NCBI GenBank assembly: GCA_021325515.1
Contig: JAJPHC010000041.1
Span: 1 to 64,000 of the forward strand
Direction: 5' to 3'
DNA from: Acidobacteriota bacterium
Lineage (GTDB): Bacteria; Acidobacteriota; Thermoanaerobaculia; Gp7-AA8
Length of the DNA: 64,000 nucleotides
The notes under the pieces: model-generated
Told to the model about the DNA's origin: nothing
Databases searched by the model: none
The model's input: the letters and a program-made list of their open reading frames with translations, nothing else
Position numbers and translations under genes: made by a program
Shown: piece by piece, positions 19,101 through 27,471 of the stretch
How positions within the stretch are numbered: position 1 is the stretch's first letter
How the letters are laid out: every line of letters starts with the position of its first letter

Positions 19101-20871
19101 GAACCCTGCGCCTCACCGCGGCCGAACTGGGGTTCGACGTGAGCACACGCCCTGTTCCGGTTACTTGCGACGAGCCGGAAGTCACTGTGAGCGTGATGGT
19201 GAAGGTCCCGGCGGACGCAAATGCATGCTGCACTGTGCGTCCTGCGCCAGACGATCCATCGCCGAAATTCCATTGGAATGTCGCATTCGAGGGCTCCGAC
19301 GCAGTGAACGTGAGAGCCTGACCGGTCGCTGCAGCAAGAGCTGTGTTGCTGTTCGCCGTGCCGTTGATCGTAAAGGCCCCGGTGAGTCCCGCCGCGCTGG
19401 CACCTGTCCCCGTCAGTGTGGTCTGGACCGCCGTGCCGGATGATGGGGTCACGGTCAGCGTACCGCTGCGCACGCCGGCGGCGGCCGGCGTGAACGTCAC
19501 ATTGATGATGCACGATTGCGAAGGGAGGATCGATGACGGGCAGGTATTGGTCTGCTGGAAGTCGCCGCTGATCGTGATGGTGATCGGAATGCCCGGCGCG
19601 ACCGGCACGGTCGTGTTCACGAGGTTCGCGCTTTGCGGGCTGCTGGCCGATCCGACATTGACCGTTCCGAAGGAGATCGACGGCGGCGTGAGCTGCAGCG
19701 GATTGTTAGGCGCGGCAGTTCCTCCCGTCGCGCTGTCGAGAATCCAGACGTCGTTGAAACTCGTGGAGCCGCCGTCGGCGCCCCCTCCGAAGATGATCAT
19801 CCGGTCGGATGCGCTGTCATAGACCGCCGAGTTCATTGTGCGGGCCGCGGGCGAGGCTCCCGCGAGCGTGACGCGCGACCACGATGGTGTTCCGCTCAGT
19901 CCGTTTGCGTTGTCGAGGCGCCAGGTTTCGTTCGTGGCGCCGGTCAACTGCGGGAACCCGGAGCCCGGAACGACGCCGCCGAAAAAGACCGCTCGATTGT
20001 TCGCGCTGTTGTAGATCGCGACCGGTCCGCTGTTGGCGGCCGTGCCGGGTGCCGATGAAGTGGTGAGAATCGACCATTCGAGAGGCCGCGTGCCGCGCCC
20101 TGCACCATTGTCGAGTACGTAGAGCCGGTTCAGCGGGTACGCGAATGTCGCTCCCCAGATCACCATCCTGTCGTTGTTCGCATCGTAGATGCTGGCCCCG
20201 GTGAGGCGCAGACTGTCGTCGAGCTTCGTCCCGCCGGGAGTCAGATGAATCCACGATTGCGCACCGGCCGTCGAGCTGGCGTTGCCGATCAGCCAGGTTT
20301 GCGGCTGGCCGCCGTTGCTGCAGTCGCTCCCTCCGACGAGCAGCATGCCGGTCGATGCGGCATTGAACGCCGCCGGCATCATGGTGCGCGGTCCGACGCT
20401 GCCCGCCATGCAGGAAATCGGCAGGCGGCTCCACGCAGGTGTGCCGCTGACCCCGTTGGCGTTCGTCAACAGCCAGACATCGCACGTGCAGGGATTGTTG
20501 AAACCTGTGGTTCCCCCGGCGATGACCATGGTGTTCGCTACTGGATCGTAGATTGCGGAATGACCCCAGGTTGCCGGCGGCGACGAAGGAGGCGTCACGT
20601 TGAGCCATTGACTCGGCCCGCCATTGCCATTGGCATTCGTCAGGATCCAGAGGTCGCTGAGGACGCCGGTGCTCGATTGCGGATCGTTCGGTCCGCCGTA
20701 GCGGCCGCCGAATACGATCATCCGATTCGAGGCGGAATCGTAGACCGCGCTATGGCCATACCGTGCGTGCGGCGCGGCGCCGCCCGCCGGAAGCTGCGAC
20801 CAGGCGGGTGACGCGCCATGCGCAGAAAGAGCCAGGAAAATGAGGACACAAGCGCCGGGGAAGGGACGCAT
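16189..20871 (-). CDS. large secreted Kelch/PKD/lipase-like multidomain protein
   Basis: A 1560-aa exported protein. Signal peptide 1-25. Residues 30-385 are Kelch-type propeller repeats (recurring HSAVYD...NRMIVFGG blocks). Residues 395-490 resemble a choice-of-anchor D domain, and 500-570 are a PKD domain (FQWNFGDGS). Residues about 790-1060 form an alpha/beta hydrolase with VFVHG and nucleophile motif AHSLGG (Ser about 869). Then come a bacterial-repeat domain (FVSWTGDC, about 1105), a BACON-like domain, an Ig-like domain (about 1380-1465), a Gly stretch and a C-terminal beta domain. The hydrolase looks like an esterase or lipase. It is monocistronic. Confidence 0.85.
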   Translation of the reverse strand: MRPFPGACVLIFLALSAHGASPAWSQLPAGGAAPHARYGHSAVYDSASNRMIVFGGRYGGPNDPQSSTGVLSDLWILTNANGNGGPSQWLNVTPPSSPPATWGHSAIYDPVANTMVIAGGTTGFNNPCTCDVWLLTNANGVSGTPAWSRLPISCMAGSVGPRTMMPAAFNAASTGMLLVGGSDCSNGGQPQTWLIGNASSTAGAQSWIHLTPGGTKLDDSLRLTGASIYDANNDRMVIWGATFAYPLNRLYVLDNGAGRGTRPLEWSILTTSSAPGTAANSGPVAIYNSANNRAVFFGGVVPGSGFPQLTGATNETWRLDNANGLSGTPSWSRVTLAGASPAARTMNSAVYDSASDRMIIFGGGADGGSTSFNDVWILDSATGGTAAPNNPLQLTPPSISFGTVNVGSASSPQSANLVNTTVPVAPGIPITITISGDFQQTNTCPSSILPSQSCIINVTFTPAAAGVRSGTLTVTPSSGTAVQTTLTGTGASAAGLTGAFTINGTANSNTALAAATGQALTFTASEPSNATFQWNFGDGSSGAGRTVQHAFASAGTFTITLTVTSGSSQVTGTGRVLTSNPSSAAVRRRVLQPPQSITESTSKIISAAAGGTLTLPSGPSVRFDAGALPRDLRVTITKQAALGTTVPGGILKAAGPALSIDFAPLTPKGSSATSVTGTVSITLPVPAQLASEAISYGVAWIQSPQGCTSLVAAIQAFRNAANVTMTIPAGFLSVAAVRGGAASTVTVAPAQYSADRTRVDTSRLGLRILPGAQQCWTGLTPNHQFKPDQRVCVFVHGVLSSVEGAYPTGASCGPGCITALADKNACDVVAGFNYDWTADTEVSSNLLAQKLNSLVVDGGARHLVIEAHSLGGVVTLGALSKVPNLPIDSVITLGSPLFGTPAAQRAEDFMTSEFIYGVPAGEFWAAVLLGGQALGTDSSLRGDLLPGSLKLNGYRTGFRQNYPLTPLIVAGGTRPALPCAETIFGDEKNDGIVNLNSALAVGFENAGPVERLDPFDLAHTDLECNQGVIDKVAAKLDNASTVDLTVKLAGFLDPLTGEDAVMTDDGSIRCLPSCANSYNRNSSVTLKASYGENYEFVSWTGDCTGTSTSCSMTMDRSRTVTATYRPASFTVSPAQAVLSAPQGSNATPQTFTISNQSNIPLFLTFHASADWIALPFSIDVKALGTAAFSASFDTKPLDPGVYKATIDVELDTKKVSIPVTLTINAVNHSPALSVHFAQQSPRNDSSYGDYTDPDGDAKTIEYTTTAYAVFHNAAGDRTSGTATYTSTATLTNGSAGSQYLTGWNLTDAQIADARAKGDTSITQFSHVHAQAVDAAGNRSAFADQDHSITLDMRSVLVTISPNTATVAPGQSQQFTAAVSGTSNTAVTWKTTGGSISAGGLYTAPQAAGTYYVTATSVADPTAVSEAATVTVTSSGGGGGGNGSATLVLNYSVTGGPGTRTGTLTWTRTATISGASDPRGTYRLDSDTGGLLTPGSISGRLLLNDNGVAYDLLFSPRGQLTFTINGTSITGVKTTTADYLVSDGGTLYQGNVTTGTYTPGN

Positions 20872-20930
20872 AGAGACCTCTCTTTCTCTATGTCCCGAAG
20901 CCTACTCCCAAAAGCCGGGCGATGCACGCG

Positions 20931-21830
20931 CTACAGCAACTGCGCCAACAGCGGCTGAAAGAGAGCGGCATCGCGCAACCCTTCGCGCCAGCGCGGCGGG
21001 ATTGCGCCCGCCCCGTCTCGCAATCCCGCGATCCCGCCCGCGATGGCGGCCGTCGTGTCGGTGTCATTGCCGAGTTGAATCGCCGCCTTGACGACCTGCT
21101 CATAAGAGCCGGCGTTCATGACGTGCCGCACAGAGGAGAGCGAGTCGACGACGTATCCGCTGCCGCCGAACGTGCGCGCCTGCAGAATGAGGTCGAGCTC
21201 ACGGCTCTCGGACGCGCAGGAACGGACCGCTGCGACTGCCGATGACCATGGATCGGGATCGTCCTGCATGATTCTCCGCGCCCACATGCAATAGAGAGCA
21301 CAGCACAATTGTGAACGGACATGGCCGTGGGTGATCACGGACTGCAGACGCGAATCGCGAATCAGATCCGCGTCGCTTCCCTTGTGCCACAGTGCGAGCG
21401 GGAGCACCCGCATCAGTGAACCGTTCCCATTGTCCGATTCCCTGCGTGGTCCGCATTCGGCTGCGGGTGTGCCGGATCGAAATGCAGTCAGCGCGCGCGA
21501 GGTCTGCGTGCCGATGTCGAAGACAAGGCCGTCCGCGGCCATGTACCCATGTTCGTACCAGTTGACGATGCGGCGCATGAGGTCCTCGATGTCGAGGCGG
21601 CCGCAGTAGAGCAGGGAGGCAAGCAGGCAGAGCGCCTGCGCGCCGTCATCGCTCCATGTGCCCGGCGGAACCCTGGCGTGAGAGCGGGAGAAGCCGGCGG
21701 GCGGCTCGAGCTCGATCTCTGCCGCGGCAGGGATTCGAAATGGCGGGTGGAATTCGTATGGGACTCCCAGGGCGTCTCCAATGAGAAGTCCCCACAATGC
21801 GCCTTCGATCCTCTCACTGGCGGCCGGCAT
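20931..21830 (-). CDS. ADP-ribosylglycohydrolase family protein
   Basis: A 299-aa protein of the DraG/ARH family, which removes ADP-ribose from proteins or related substrates using two Mg2+. Metal-binding signatures are visible: GLLIGDALGVPYE at the N-terminus, GTWSDDGAQALCL in the first third and GNDTDTTAAIAGGIAG near the end. No target or ADP-ribosyltransferase lies nearby. The start region overlaps the start region of no gene but lies only 22 nt from the divergent DUF1330 gene. Confidence 0.9.
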   Translation of the reverse strand: MPAASERIEGALWGLLIGDALGVPYEFHPPFRIPAAAEIELEPPAGFSRSHARVPPGTWSDDGAQALCLLASLLYCGRLDIEDLMRRIVNWYEHGYMAADGLVFDIGTQTSRALTAFRSGTPAAECGPRRESDNGNGSLMRVLPLALWHKGSDADLIRDSRLQSVITHGHVRSQLCCALYCMWARRIMQDDPDPWSSAVAAVRSCASESRELDLILQARTFGGSGYVVDSLSSVRHVMNAGSYEQVVKAAIQLGNDTDTTAAIAGGIAGLRDGAGAIPPRWREGLRDAALFQPLLAQLL

Positions 21831-21852
21831 CAGGAGATCGTACTATCAAAGC

Positions 21853-22140
21853 ATGGCTGCTTATTTGATTGTCGATATTCAGATCAACGATCCCGGGCGT
21901 TACGAGGAATACAAGAGACTCGCTCCGTCATCGATCGCCGCCTATGGAGGCCGCTACCTCGCGCGCGGCGGTCGGACGGAGCGGCTCGAAGGCTCACAAT
22001 CGCCGAACCGCACAGTGATCCTCGAGTTCCCGACGTTCGAGCGTGGGCGCGCCTGGTGGGACTCGCCGGAGTACGCGCCGGCGAAGGCACTGCGGCAGGC
22101 GTGCGCGACGACGGAGATGCTGCTGGTCGAAGGGATGTAG
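21853..22140 (+). CDS. DUF1330 family protein
   Basis: A 95-aa protein of the DUF1330 family (dimeric ferredoxin-like fold). Characteristic stretches are YLIVDIQINDPGRYEEYK, YGGRYLARGG and FERGRAWWDSPEY. These proteins are small and soluble, of unsettled function. The ATG at 21853 is preferred to earlier starts, which would run into the divergent gene. TACTAT 6 nt upstream could be a -10, giving a very short leader. Confidence 0.85.
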   Translation: MAAYLIVDIQINDPGRYEEYKRLAPSSIAAYGGRYLARGGRTERLEGSQSPNRTVILEFPTFERGRAWWDSPEYAPAKALRQACATTEMLLVEGM

Positions 22141-22223
22141 CGGCATCGAGAGGATTCGCGTGCCGGTGCAGCGCCGGGTTAGTCGAGCGGTACACTGCGC
22201 AGGCGCTCAAACGCCGGAGCCCG

Positions 22224-24218
22224 TTACTTGAGCTCCGGCACGTCGGTACCCCAGTAGTACTGCTCGAAGAACGGTTTGAAATCCTGTTTTGCCACGAAGC
22301 CGAGCAGGCCGGCGACATCCTTGGTCGTCCCCGCCTTGTTGTGAAAGCTCTTCTGGTACGACTTCATGAACGTAAGAAACTGCTCGTCGCCAACCTGCTT
22401 GTGCAGTGCGGCGAGCAGATAGGGTCCCTTGCCGTACAACAGCTTCGTGCGATTGAACTCGTCCGTAATTCGATTCGCGAGCGGAATCGGCGCGACTGTG
22501 TGGCTCTCGTTCGAGTCTGCTTTCCAATGCGCAAGCAGCCGGTTGTAGGGTGCACCGCCCTGAAACTTCTTCAATAGCAGTGCTGCTGAATACTCCGCAA
22601 ATGACTCGCTGAGCCACTGCTCCTCGGGGCTCGGCCACCGTACCGCGACTCCCCAGTACTGGTGTGCGATCTCATGCGCCATCCGCTCATTGATCCCTTC
22701 GGAGAACAGCTGGTTGATCGGCTCCAGAAGCGGCTGAAAGGCCTCCGAGGTGATGAAGACCAATCCCGCAGGCGCCTGTCCCGATCCGAACGAGTTCAAT
22801 TCCACAATATTCAATTCGTCCATTGGGAAGGGACCGAGGAAGTACTCGTAGTACTGAATCATGTCGAAGGCGAGCGCATTGATCTTCTTGATCGCCCGTA
22901 CATTCTTCTGGCCATAAGAAGCGGTGCGGACCGTCATATTGCCGCGCTTCTCTTCTTCGTAAGCGTATTTGCCGGCAGTCACCGCCACAAAGTGCACCGG
23001 CTGGTCGATCGAGGTCTCCAGAACGTTATAGCCACCCTCGGTCACGCGTCTGATGGTCTTTCCACCTGCGAACGGAACAAAAGGCGCCTTCACGCGAATC
23101 ACGCCATGCGCGGTCGTGGCCATACCCGCCGTGTGCGGCTCCGGGAACCATTCGCTGCGCAGAAACCACTGATTGTCGCCGTTCTCCCGAATGAGCAGGT
23201 CGCCCCTGAGATCGAACTTCAGCTTGATCGGTGCCGCGGCCATGGAAGGCTGGGGCAGCGACACGAGAAGAGTGTCGATCCTGTGCGCGAATGCGAGCGG
23301 CTTCCCGTCGTCAGTCGTAATGCTCTTCGGCGTGTAATGGCGCGGCGTCTTCTCGCCGGACGCGTACTGCAGATCGGTCAGGCCGAAGACCAGGCCGCGG
23401 ATGCCGTTGACGCGTGGTGTGATCGTCTCTGTGGCGACGACGTGCAGGTCATTGCCGTCGCCGGCTTCGAGCGTGTAATCGACGGCGCTGAGAACATAGT
23501 CGTAAGGAGCGATGTCGGCGCGCGTCCGTCCGATCGGACGCTCCGAAATGACCGCTTCATAACGTTCGACGCGCCGAGCACGGTCATCGAACTGATAGGT
23601 ATAGAGCGCGAGGAGCTTCTCGTTGTTTTGATCGGCTTCATAGACCCATTCGTCATCGCCCGCTCCGCGAAGCTCGGCTCGCACGATGCGCTGCGCCGGT
23701 GCCGTGAGCTGGTGCGCCGCGAAGCTCAGCGAGAGGAGACTCTCCTGATCGTTCTTCAGGATCGCGCGGTGATGCGCGAACGTGTCGTCGAGTGCGCTCC
23801 CGGCAGGACCCTCGAGCGCCGGAAGGGTGACGTTCTGCGCCGCGATCAGAGCCTCGGTGAAGGAGCCGCTGAGAACGCCGTTGTTCACGGTTCCGGCCGA
23901 TTTCGTCTCGCGGAGGTTCGCCTTCATGATCGGCAGCTCGACGTTGTCTTTCGCGCTGTATTCGAACGAGCCCGTCCCTTTGAAGAACATCCCGATCACC
24001 TGATCGCCGGCTTTGACAGACGCCGCGCTTCCGCTGCCCAGCGTCAACTTCATTGAACCTGATGTGATCACCAGCGCAGAAACGGAGACGGGCGGGCCTC
24101 CGAGAGAGAGATTGTCGTATCGCGCGACGAGTTGCGCGGCGTTTTCTTCTGCTGCGGCGCAGCACACCGAGACCACAGCGATGCTGAAGAACGCGAGAAT
24201 GCGTGAGATGTGCTTCAA
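22224..24218 (-). CDS. M1-family zinc metallopeptidase, exported
   Basis: A 664-aa protein with an N-terminal signal peptide and a gluzincin domain. HEIAH at 515-519 with downstream Glu at about 538 (LSESFAEY) are the zinc ligands. The aminopeptidase GxMEN motif is absent; its place is taken by GSGQAPAGLVF, a pattern of secreted M1 relatives with altered N-terminal recognition. The TTG at 24218 is chosen as start because GGAGG lies 7 nt upstream and the signal peptide begins there. A candidate -10 (TACAAT) is 33 nt upstream. Confidence 0.88.
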   Translation of the reverse strand: MKHISRILAFFSIAVVSVCCAAAEENAAQLVARYDNLSLGGPPVSVSALVITSGSMKLTLGSGSAASVKAGDQVIGMFFKGTGSFEYSAKDNVELPIMKANLRETKSAGTVNNGVLSGSFTEALIAAQNVTLPALEGPAGSALDDTFAHHRAILKNDQESLLSLSFAAHQLTAPAQRIVRAELRGAGDDEWVYEADQNNEKLLALYTYQFDDRARRVERYEAVISERPIGRTRADIAPYDYVLSAVDYTLEAGDGNDLHVVATETITPRVNGIRGLVFGLTDLQYASGEKTPRHYTPKSITTDDGKPLAFAHRIDTLLVSLPQPSMAAAPIKLKFDLRGDLLIRENGDNQWFLRSEWFPEPHTAGMATTAHGVIRVKAPFVPFAGGKTIRRVTEGGYNVLETSIDQPVHFVAVTAGKYAYEEEKRGNMTVRTASYGQKNVRAIKKINALAFDMIQYYEYFLGPFPMDELNIVELNSFGSGQAPAGLVFITSEAFQPLLEPINQLFSEGINERMAHEIAHQYWGVAVRWPSPEEQWLSESFAEYSAALLLKKFQGGAPYNRLLAHWKADSNESHTVAPIPLANRITDEFNRTKLLYGKGPYLLAALHKQVGDEQFLTFMKSYQKSFHNKAGTTKDVAGLLGFVAKQDFKPFFEQYYWGTDVPELK

Positions 24219-24307
24219 GGGAGAACCTCCGGGCCGATTGGACTGCCGCGGATTGTACTGATTGCGCACGCCTTTTGCCTGAGATCCATCACGAAGGAGT
24301 GTGTGCA

Positions 24308-24664
24308 ATGCGCCGTACTGGAGCCGTTCTCATCTGTGCCCTGCTGCTGTGCGGAGCGGGTTGTAAGAAACAGGATCAGCCCGTCGAGACAGCAACGCTC
24401 GGCAATGCGACCGACCGATCTGTCAATGGGACCACCGGGACCGGCGAACCGGCGCCCCCTGCGACAGGATCCGCCGCTGCGGCACAGCAACTCGATACGA
24501 TCGCGCCGAGCAAGGCCGCTACGAATGTCGCCGTCACCGGCACTGCGGATGTCCACGCCGCAAAGACGGAGACGACCTCGACTCTCTCCGGCCCGGACGG
24601 AACCGCGACGGTCGCAGTGTCGACACCTTCCGCAACGAGCACTGCGGTGACGAAGAAGCCGTGA
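24308..24664 (+). CDS. low-complexity lipoprotein
   Basis: A 118-aa predicted lipoprotein. The signal peptide ends LLCGAGC, and the mature part is almost entirely Ala, Thr, Ser, Gly and Pro, so it is probably disordered or a periplasmic spacer. AAGGAG precedes the ATG. The next gene overlaps it (GTGA) and encodes a cupredoxin lipoprotein, so the two are translated together. No recognisable domain. Confidence 0.7.
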   Translation: MRRTGAVLICALLLCGAGCKKQDQPVETATLGNATDRSVNGTTGTGEPAPPATGSAAAAQQLDTIAPSKAATNVAVTGTADVHAAKTETTSTLSGPDGTATVAVSTPSATSTAVTKKP

Positions 24665-25140
24665 GGCGCGCGATGCAGAGAATCGCAGCCGCCCTCGCGC
24701 TCCTCCTTCTCGCCTGTCCGCCGCACGGCGGCAACGAAGAGAAGTCCGGCGGTCCTCAGACCTCCACCACGACGACGAACCCGCAGCAGGTGCCCGGGAA
24801 CACGTCGCGGATGAATCCCGCGACCGAGACCTCGCGGACGAAAGAAGTGCCGGTGGCGATGCCGGAGGTGCAGGTCGACCTGACCGAATACTCGATCAAC
24901 ATGACGGATTCGCTTCCGGCAGGGAAGCACGTCTTGCAGATCACGAATCACGGCGAACAAAAGCACGGCTTCGTGATCGAGGGCGGCAGCGTGCATCGCG
25001 AGGTGCAGGCGCTGATGAAGGGCGACAGTACGACGCTCGAAATCGATCTCGCGCCGGGAACGTACACCGTCTATTGCCCGGTCGACGGCCATAAGGGCAA
25101 GGGGATGCAGAAGACGATCAACGTGACCGGATCGCGTTGA
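24661..25140 (+). CDS. cupredoxin-domain lipoprotein
   Basis: A 159-aa predicted lipoprotein: signal ending LLLAC, a Thr/Pro-rich linker, then a single cupredoxin fold (about 65-157). Type 1 copper ligands can be read: His in KHGFVIEG, then Cys, His and Met in YCPVDGHKGKGM. It should be a periplasmic electron carrier or copper protein. The GTG at 24661 overlaps the upstream stop; ATG at 24673 is an alternative. It is convergent with the rhomboid gene, overlapping it by 23 nt. Confidence 0.82.
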   Translation: MRRAMQRIAAALALLLLACPPHGGNEEKSGGPQTSTTTTNPQQVPGNTSRMNPATETSRTKEVPVAMPEVQVDLTEYSINMTDSLPAGKHVLQITNHGEQKHGFVIEGGSVHREVQALMKGDSTTLEIDLAPGTYTVYCPVDGHKGKGMQKTINVTGSR

Positions 25141-26524
25141 TCCGCTGCGTCCACTCGCTCGTGCACTGCGGATGCTCGAGCGCTCGCTGGAACGCGGCGC
25201 GCGCGCCGTCGGCGTCGCCTTCGCTGCGGCGGAGGATGCCGATTTTCACCAGCGTCTGGACGGCATCGGTGCTTTGTGCGGCGACTGCAGCCTCATAGAG
25301 GCGGATTGCGTCGGCGCGCCTCGCCTGGTGCTCCATCTCCTGTGCGGCGCGGATCGCGAAGCGTGGCAACGGCTGGTTAGCCAGCTCGTCGATCAACTTC
25401 GCCGTCTCTTTGCCGAGACCTTTGCCGGCATAGAGAGTGAGCAGCCTTGCCGCATACGCATCGGCTTCGGCATCGCGGTGCGATGAGCGCGCGATGTCGA
25501 GGCCCAGCCGAACCGCGTGTTGATTAGAAGGCTCGCGCGCGAGCAGTTCGTTCACCGCCCGCAATGCGGAGTCGTAGTCTCCCGGATTGATTTGAGATCG
25601 AATGCGCTCAACCGCCGGATCCATCGCTTCCGCAGCGGCGGACTGTTTCGCCGAAGGTGCGCCGCCGCGCAGGAACACTCGCAGCACGCCGGCCGCCACG
25701 GCGCCGAAAAGAAATCCCGCGATGTGGGCCGTCACCGCGACACCGCCGTCGCTCGACTCCGTTGGAATCGACACGATCTGCTCCAGGAACCAGAGCGGAA
25801 GAAGGACGAACGCGGGGACAGAAAAGCGATAGCGCCAGAACGGAAAAACAATGACTGGAATGAAGAGCATCTCGACGCGGGCGGTGACGTAGCGAACGAG
25901 ATAGGCGCCCATCACCGCGGCGATTGCGCCCGATGCGCCGACGAGCGGAATGATCGCCGACGGGAAGCGCATCCCGAAAGCCGACGTCGCGAACATCCCT
26001 CCGAGCATGTACAGCGCGCCATAGAGCAGCGCGCCGAAGGCATCCTCGACGAACGGCCCGGTGGCGATCAGAAAGGCCATGTTGCCGATGAGGTGCATCA
26101 GCCCCGCATGGAGGAACATCGACGTGAGGATCGCGCCGATCCCTCCGACGGCAGGGATGTACGCATTCCTGAATGAGGCCGGGGCGGCGTCGTACATCTT
26201 CGACAGCTCGAGCGCCATCGCGTCGGCGTCTTCCTGTTCTTTCGCCGCGCGCCAGTCGGGAACCGACGCGTCGTGTTGCGGTACGCGCTCCCGCACATCC
26301 TTCGGCATGAGATGGGCGATGCGCGGCGATACCGTCAGGTAGGGACGTTCGCGAAGATAGGTGGCCGTCTCCTGCCAGTGGTGAATCAGTTCCGCTTCAT
26401 CGGGATCGTTCGTGCTGAGGCTGCAGAAGAGAAAGACGAGGACATTGAGGAGGACGATGGTGTAGGTCACCAGCGCCGGGCGTTGCAGCGCGCCGTTCTC
26501 ACGGCCGATCGGGAGGAGCAGCAT
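25118..26524 (-). CDS. rhomboid-family intramembrane serine protease with TPR tail
   Basis: A 468-aa protein. Six or so membrane segments carry the rhomboid active site: Ser198 in GASGAI and His267 in TAHIAGF, with the HAGLMHLIGNM motif at about 139-149. A long loop (about 35-120) separates the first helix from the rest. The soluble C-terminus (about 300-468) is helical with TPR-like repeats. It would cleave membrane proteins within the bilayer. A TATAAT box 28 nt before the ATG overlaps the -10 of the divergent gene. Confidence 0.9.
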   Translation of the reverse strand: MLLLPIGRENGALQRPALVTYTIVLLNVLVFLFCSLSTNDPDEAELIHHWQETATYLRERPYLTVSPRIAHLMPKDVRERVPQHDASVPDWRAAKEQEDADAMALELSKMYDAAPASFRNAYIPAVGGIGAILTSMFLHAGLMHLIGNMAFLIATGPFVEDAFGALLYGALYMLGGMFATSAFGMRFPSAIIPLVGASGAIAAVMGAYLVRYVTARVEMLFIPVIVFPFWRYRFSVPAFVLLPLWFLEQIVSIPTESSDGGVAVTAHIAGFLFGAVAAGVLRVFLRGGAPSAKQSAAAEAMDPAVERIRSQINPGDYDSALRAVNELLAREPSNQHAVRLGLDIARSSHRDAEADAYAARLLTLYAGKGLGKETAKLIDELANQPLPRFAIRAAQEMEHQARRADAIRLYEAAVAAQSTDAVQTLVKIGILRRSEGDADGARAAFQRALEHPQCTSEWTQRINAIRSR

Positions 26525-26552
26525 TCTTTCTGGATTTGAGGGATTTTGCTGA

Positions 26553-26560
26553 TTATAGTG
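26553..26560. promoter_or_regulatory. divergent overlapping -10 boxes (rhomboid / FAIM1-like)
   Basis: ATTATAGT contains TATAAT read on the minus strand (26558-26553) for the rhomboid gene and TATAGT read on the plus strand (26555-26560) for the gene at 26592. The two -10 boxes share four bases. No convincing -35 is seen on either strand. Confidence 0.55.
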
Positions 26561-26591
26561 CGCTCATTCCTGACAACTGAGGACTCTCGAA

Positions 26592-27470
26592 ATGAGCGAT
26601 TTCACCTGGACGGTCGAGGTCGATGGCCTTTCGCATACCGTCGCGATCGACAACGATTGGCAGACGGGGAAGGCGGCGATTCGCGTCGACGGGCGTGCGG
26701 CCGCGAAGCCGCTGTCTGCCGGCGAGGACGAGCGGCAATTCGCAATCGGCTCCACGATGTACATCGTGCGGCGCATGCCGGACGACACGTTCACGCTCGA
26801 TCTGGCGCCGCCCGATTTCGAGGCACCATCTGCGCCCGCACAACGGCGCACGATGCCGGGCAAGACCGCGGTGCGCTCCTCCGAGTCGCGCGGATTTCCG
26901 CTGAAGACGGTAATCGGCATCGTGCTCGTGCTCCTCTTCGTGGTCGCGAAGCTGCGCACCGGCAAGCAGGGTCTCCAGTACATGCAGATCGACTGGAAGC
27001 CCTACAAAGCCGCCGACGGCAGTTTCAGCGCGGCGTTTCCCGCCGAACCCGAGATGAACAGCGAAGAGAAGAACATTCGCGGCGACATCTGGTCGTTCAA
27101 CACCCTCTCCTCTTCGTACAAAGGTCATTTCTATGCGGTGCAGTATTTCGATGCGCACACGGTCGTCGTGGACGACAACGCCTACAGCCTGATGGAGAGA
27201 TTTCTCGACGGATGGGAGGGGGCCATCGGGGGAAAGATGTCGACGTCGGACCGCACGTTCATCAACCGCAATCAGGCCATCCGCTTCGTCGCGACGATAC
27301 CGCCGAAGGAGGAGTACAAGATGACCGTGCCGGCCACGCAGGAGGGCTACATCATCCGCCGCCGCAATCGCCTCTTCCTCGTCTGGACGTTGCGGGCGCA
27401 GGCGGACGAGATCACCACGGACGTCAAGAAGTTTTACGAGCAGTTCGCGCTGCCGCCGCCGCCGGAGTGA
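26592..27470 (+). CDS. membrane-anchored protein with FAIM1-like N-terminus
   Basis: A 292-aa protein. Residues 1-72 read FTWTVEVDGLSHTVAID...GKAAIRVDG..., the spacing and residues of the FAIM1 beta-sandwich, ending FTLDLAPPD. A linker leads to one membrane segment (about 103-120: TVIGIVLVLLFVVA). The extracytoplasmic part (125-292) begins YKAADGSFSAAFPAEP, a pattern of secreted uncharacterised proteins. It is divergent from the rhomboid gene, a possible processing protease. The FAIM1 resemblance is by eye. Confidence 0.6.
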   Translation: MSDFTWTVEVDGLSHTVAIDNDWQTGKAAIRVDGRAAAKPLSAGEDERQFAIGSTMYIVRRMPDDTFTLDLAPPDFEAPSAPAQRRTMPGKTAVRSSESRGFPLKTVIGIVLVLLFVVAKLRTGKQGLQYMQIDWKPYKAADGSFSAAFPAEPEMNSEEKNIRGDIWSFNTLSSSYKGHFYAVQYFDAHTVVVDDNAYSLMERFLDGWEGAIGGKMSTSDRTFINRNQAIRFVATIPPKEEYKMTVPATQEGYIIRRRNRLFLVWTLRAQADEITTDVKKFYEQFALPPPPE

Positions 27471-27471
27471 G

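Noticed and set aside
22662-24056. 464-aa open frame opposite the M1 peptidase gene, and similar long frames opposite clpB, the sensor kinase and gpmI
   Set aside because: High-G+C shadow frames: Arg/Ala/Asp-rich with no family motif, while the opposite strand carries clear genes.
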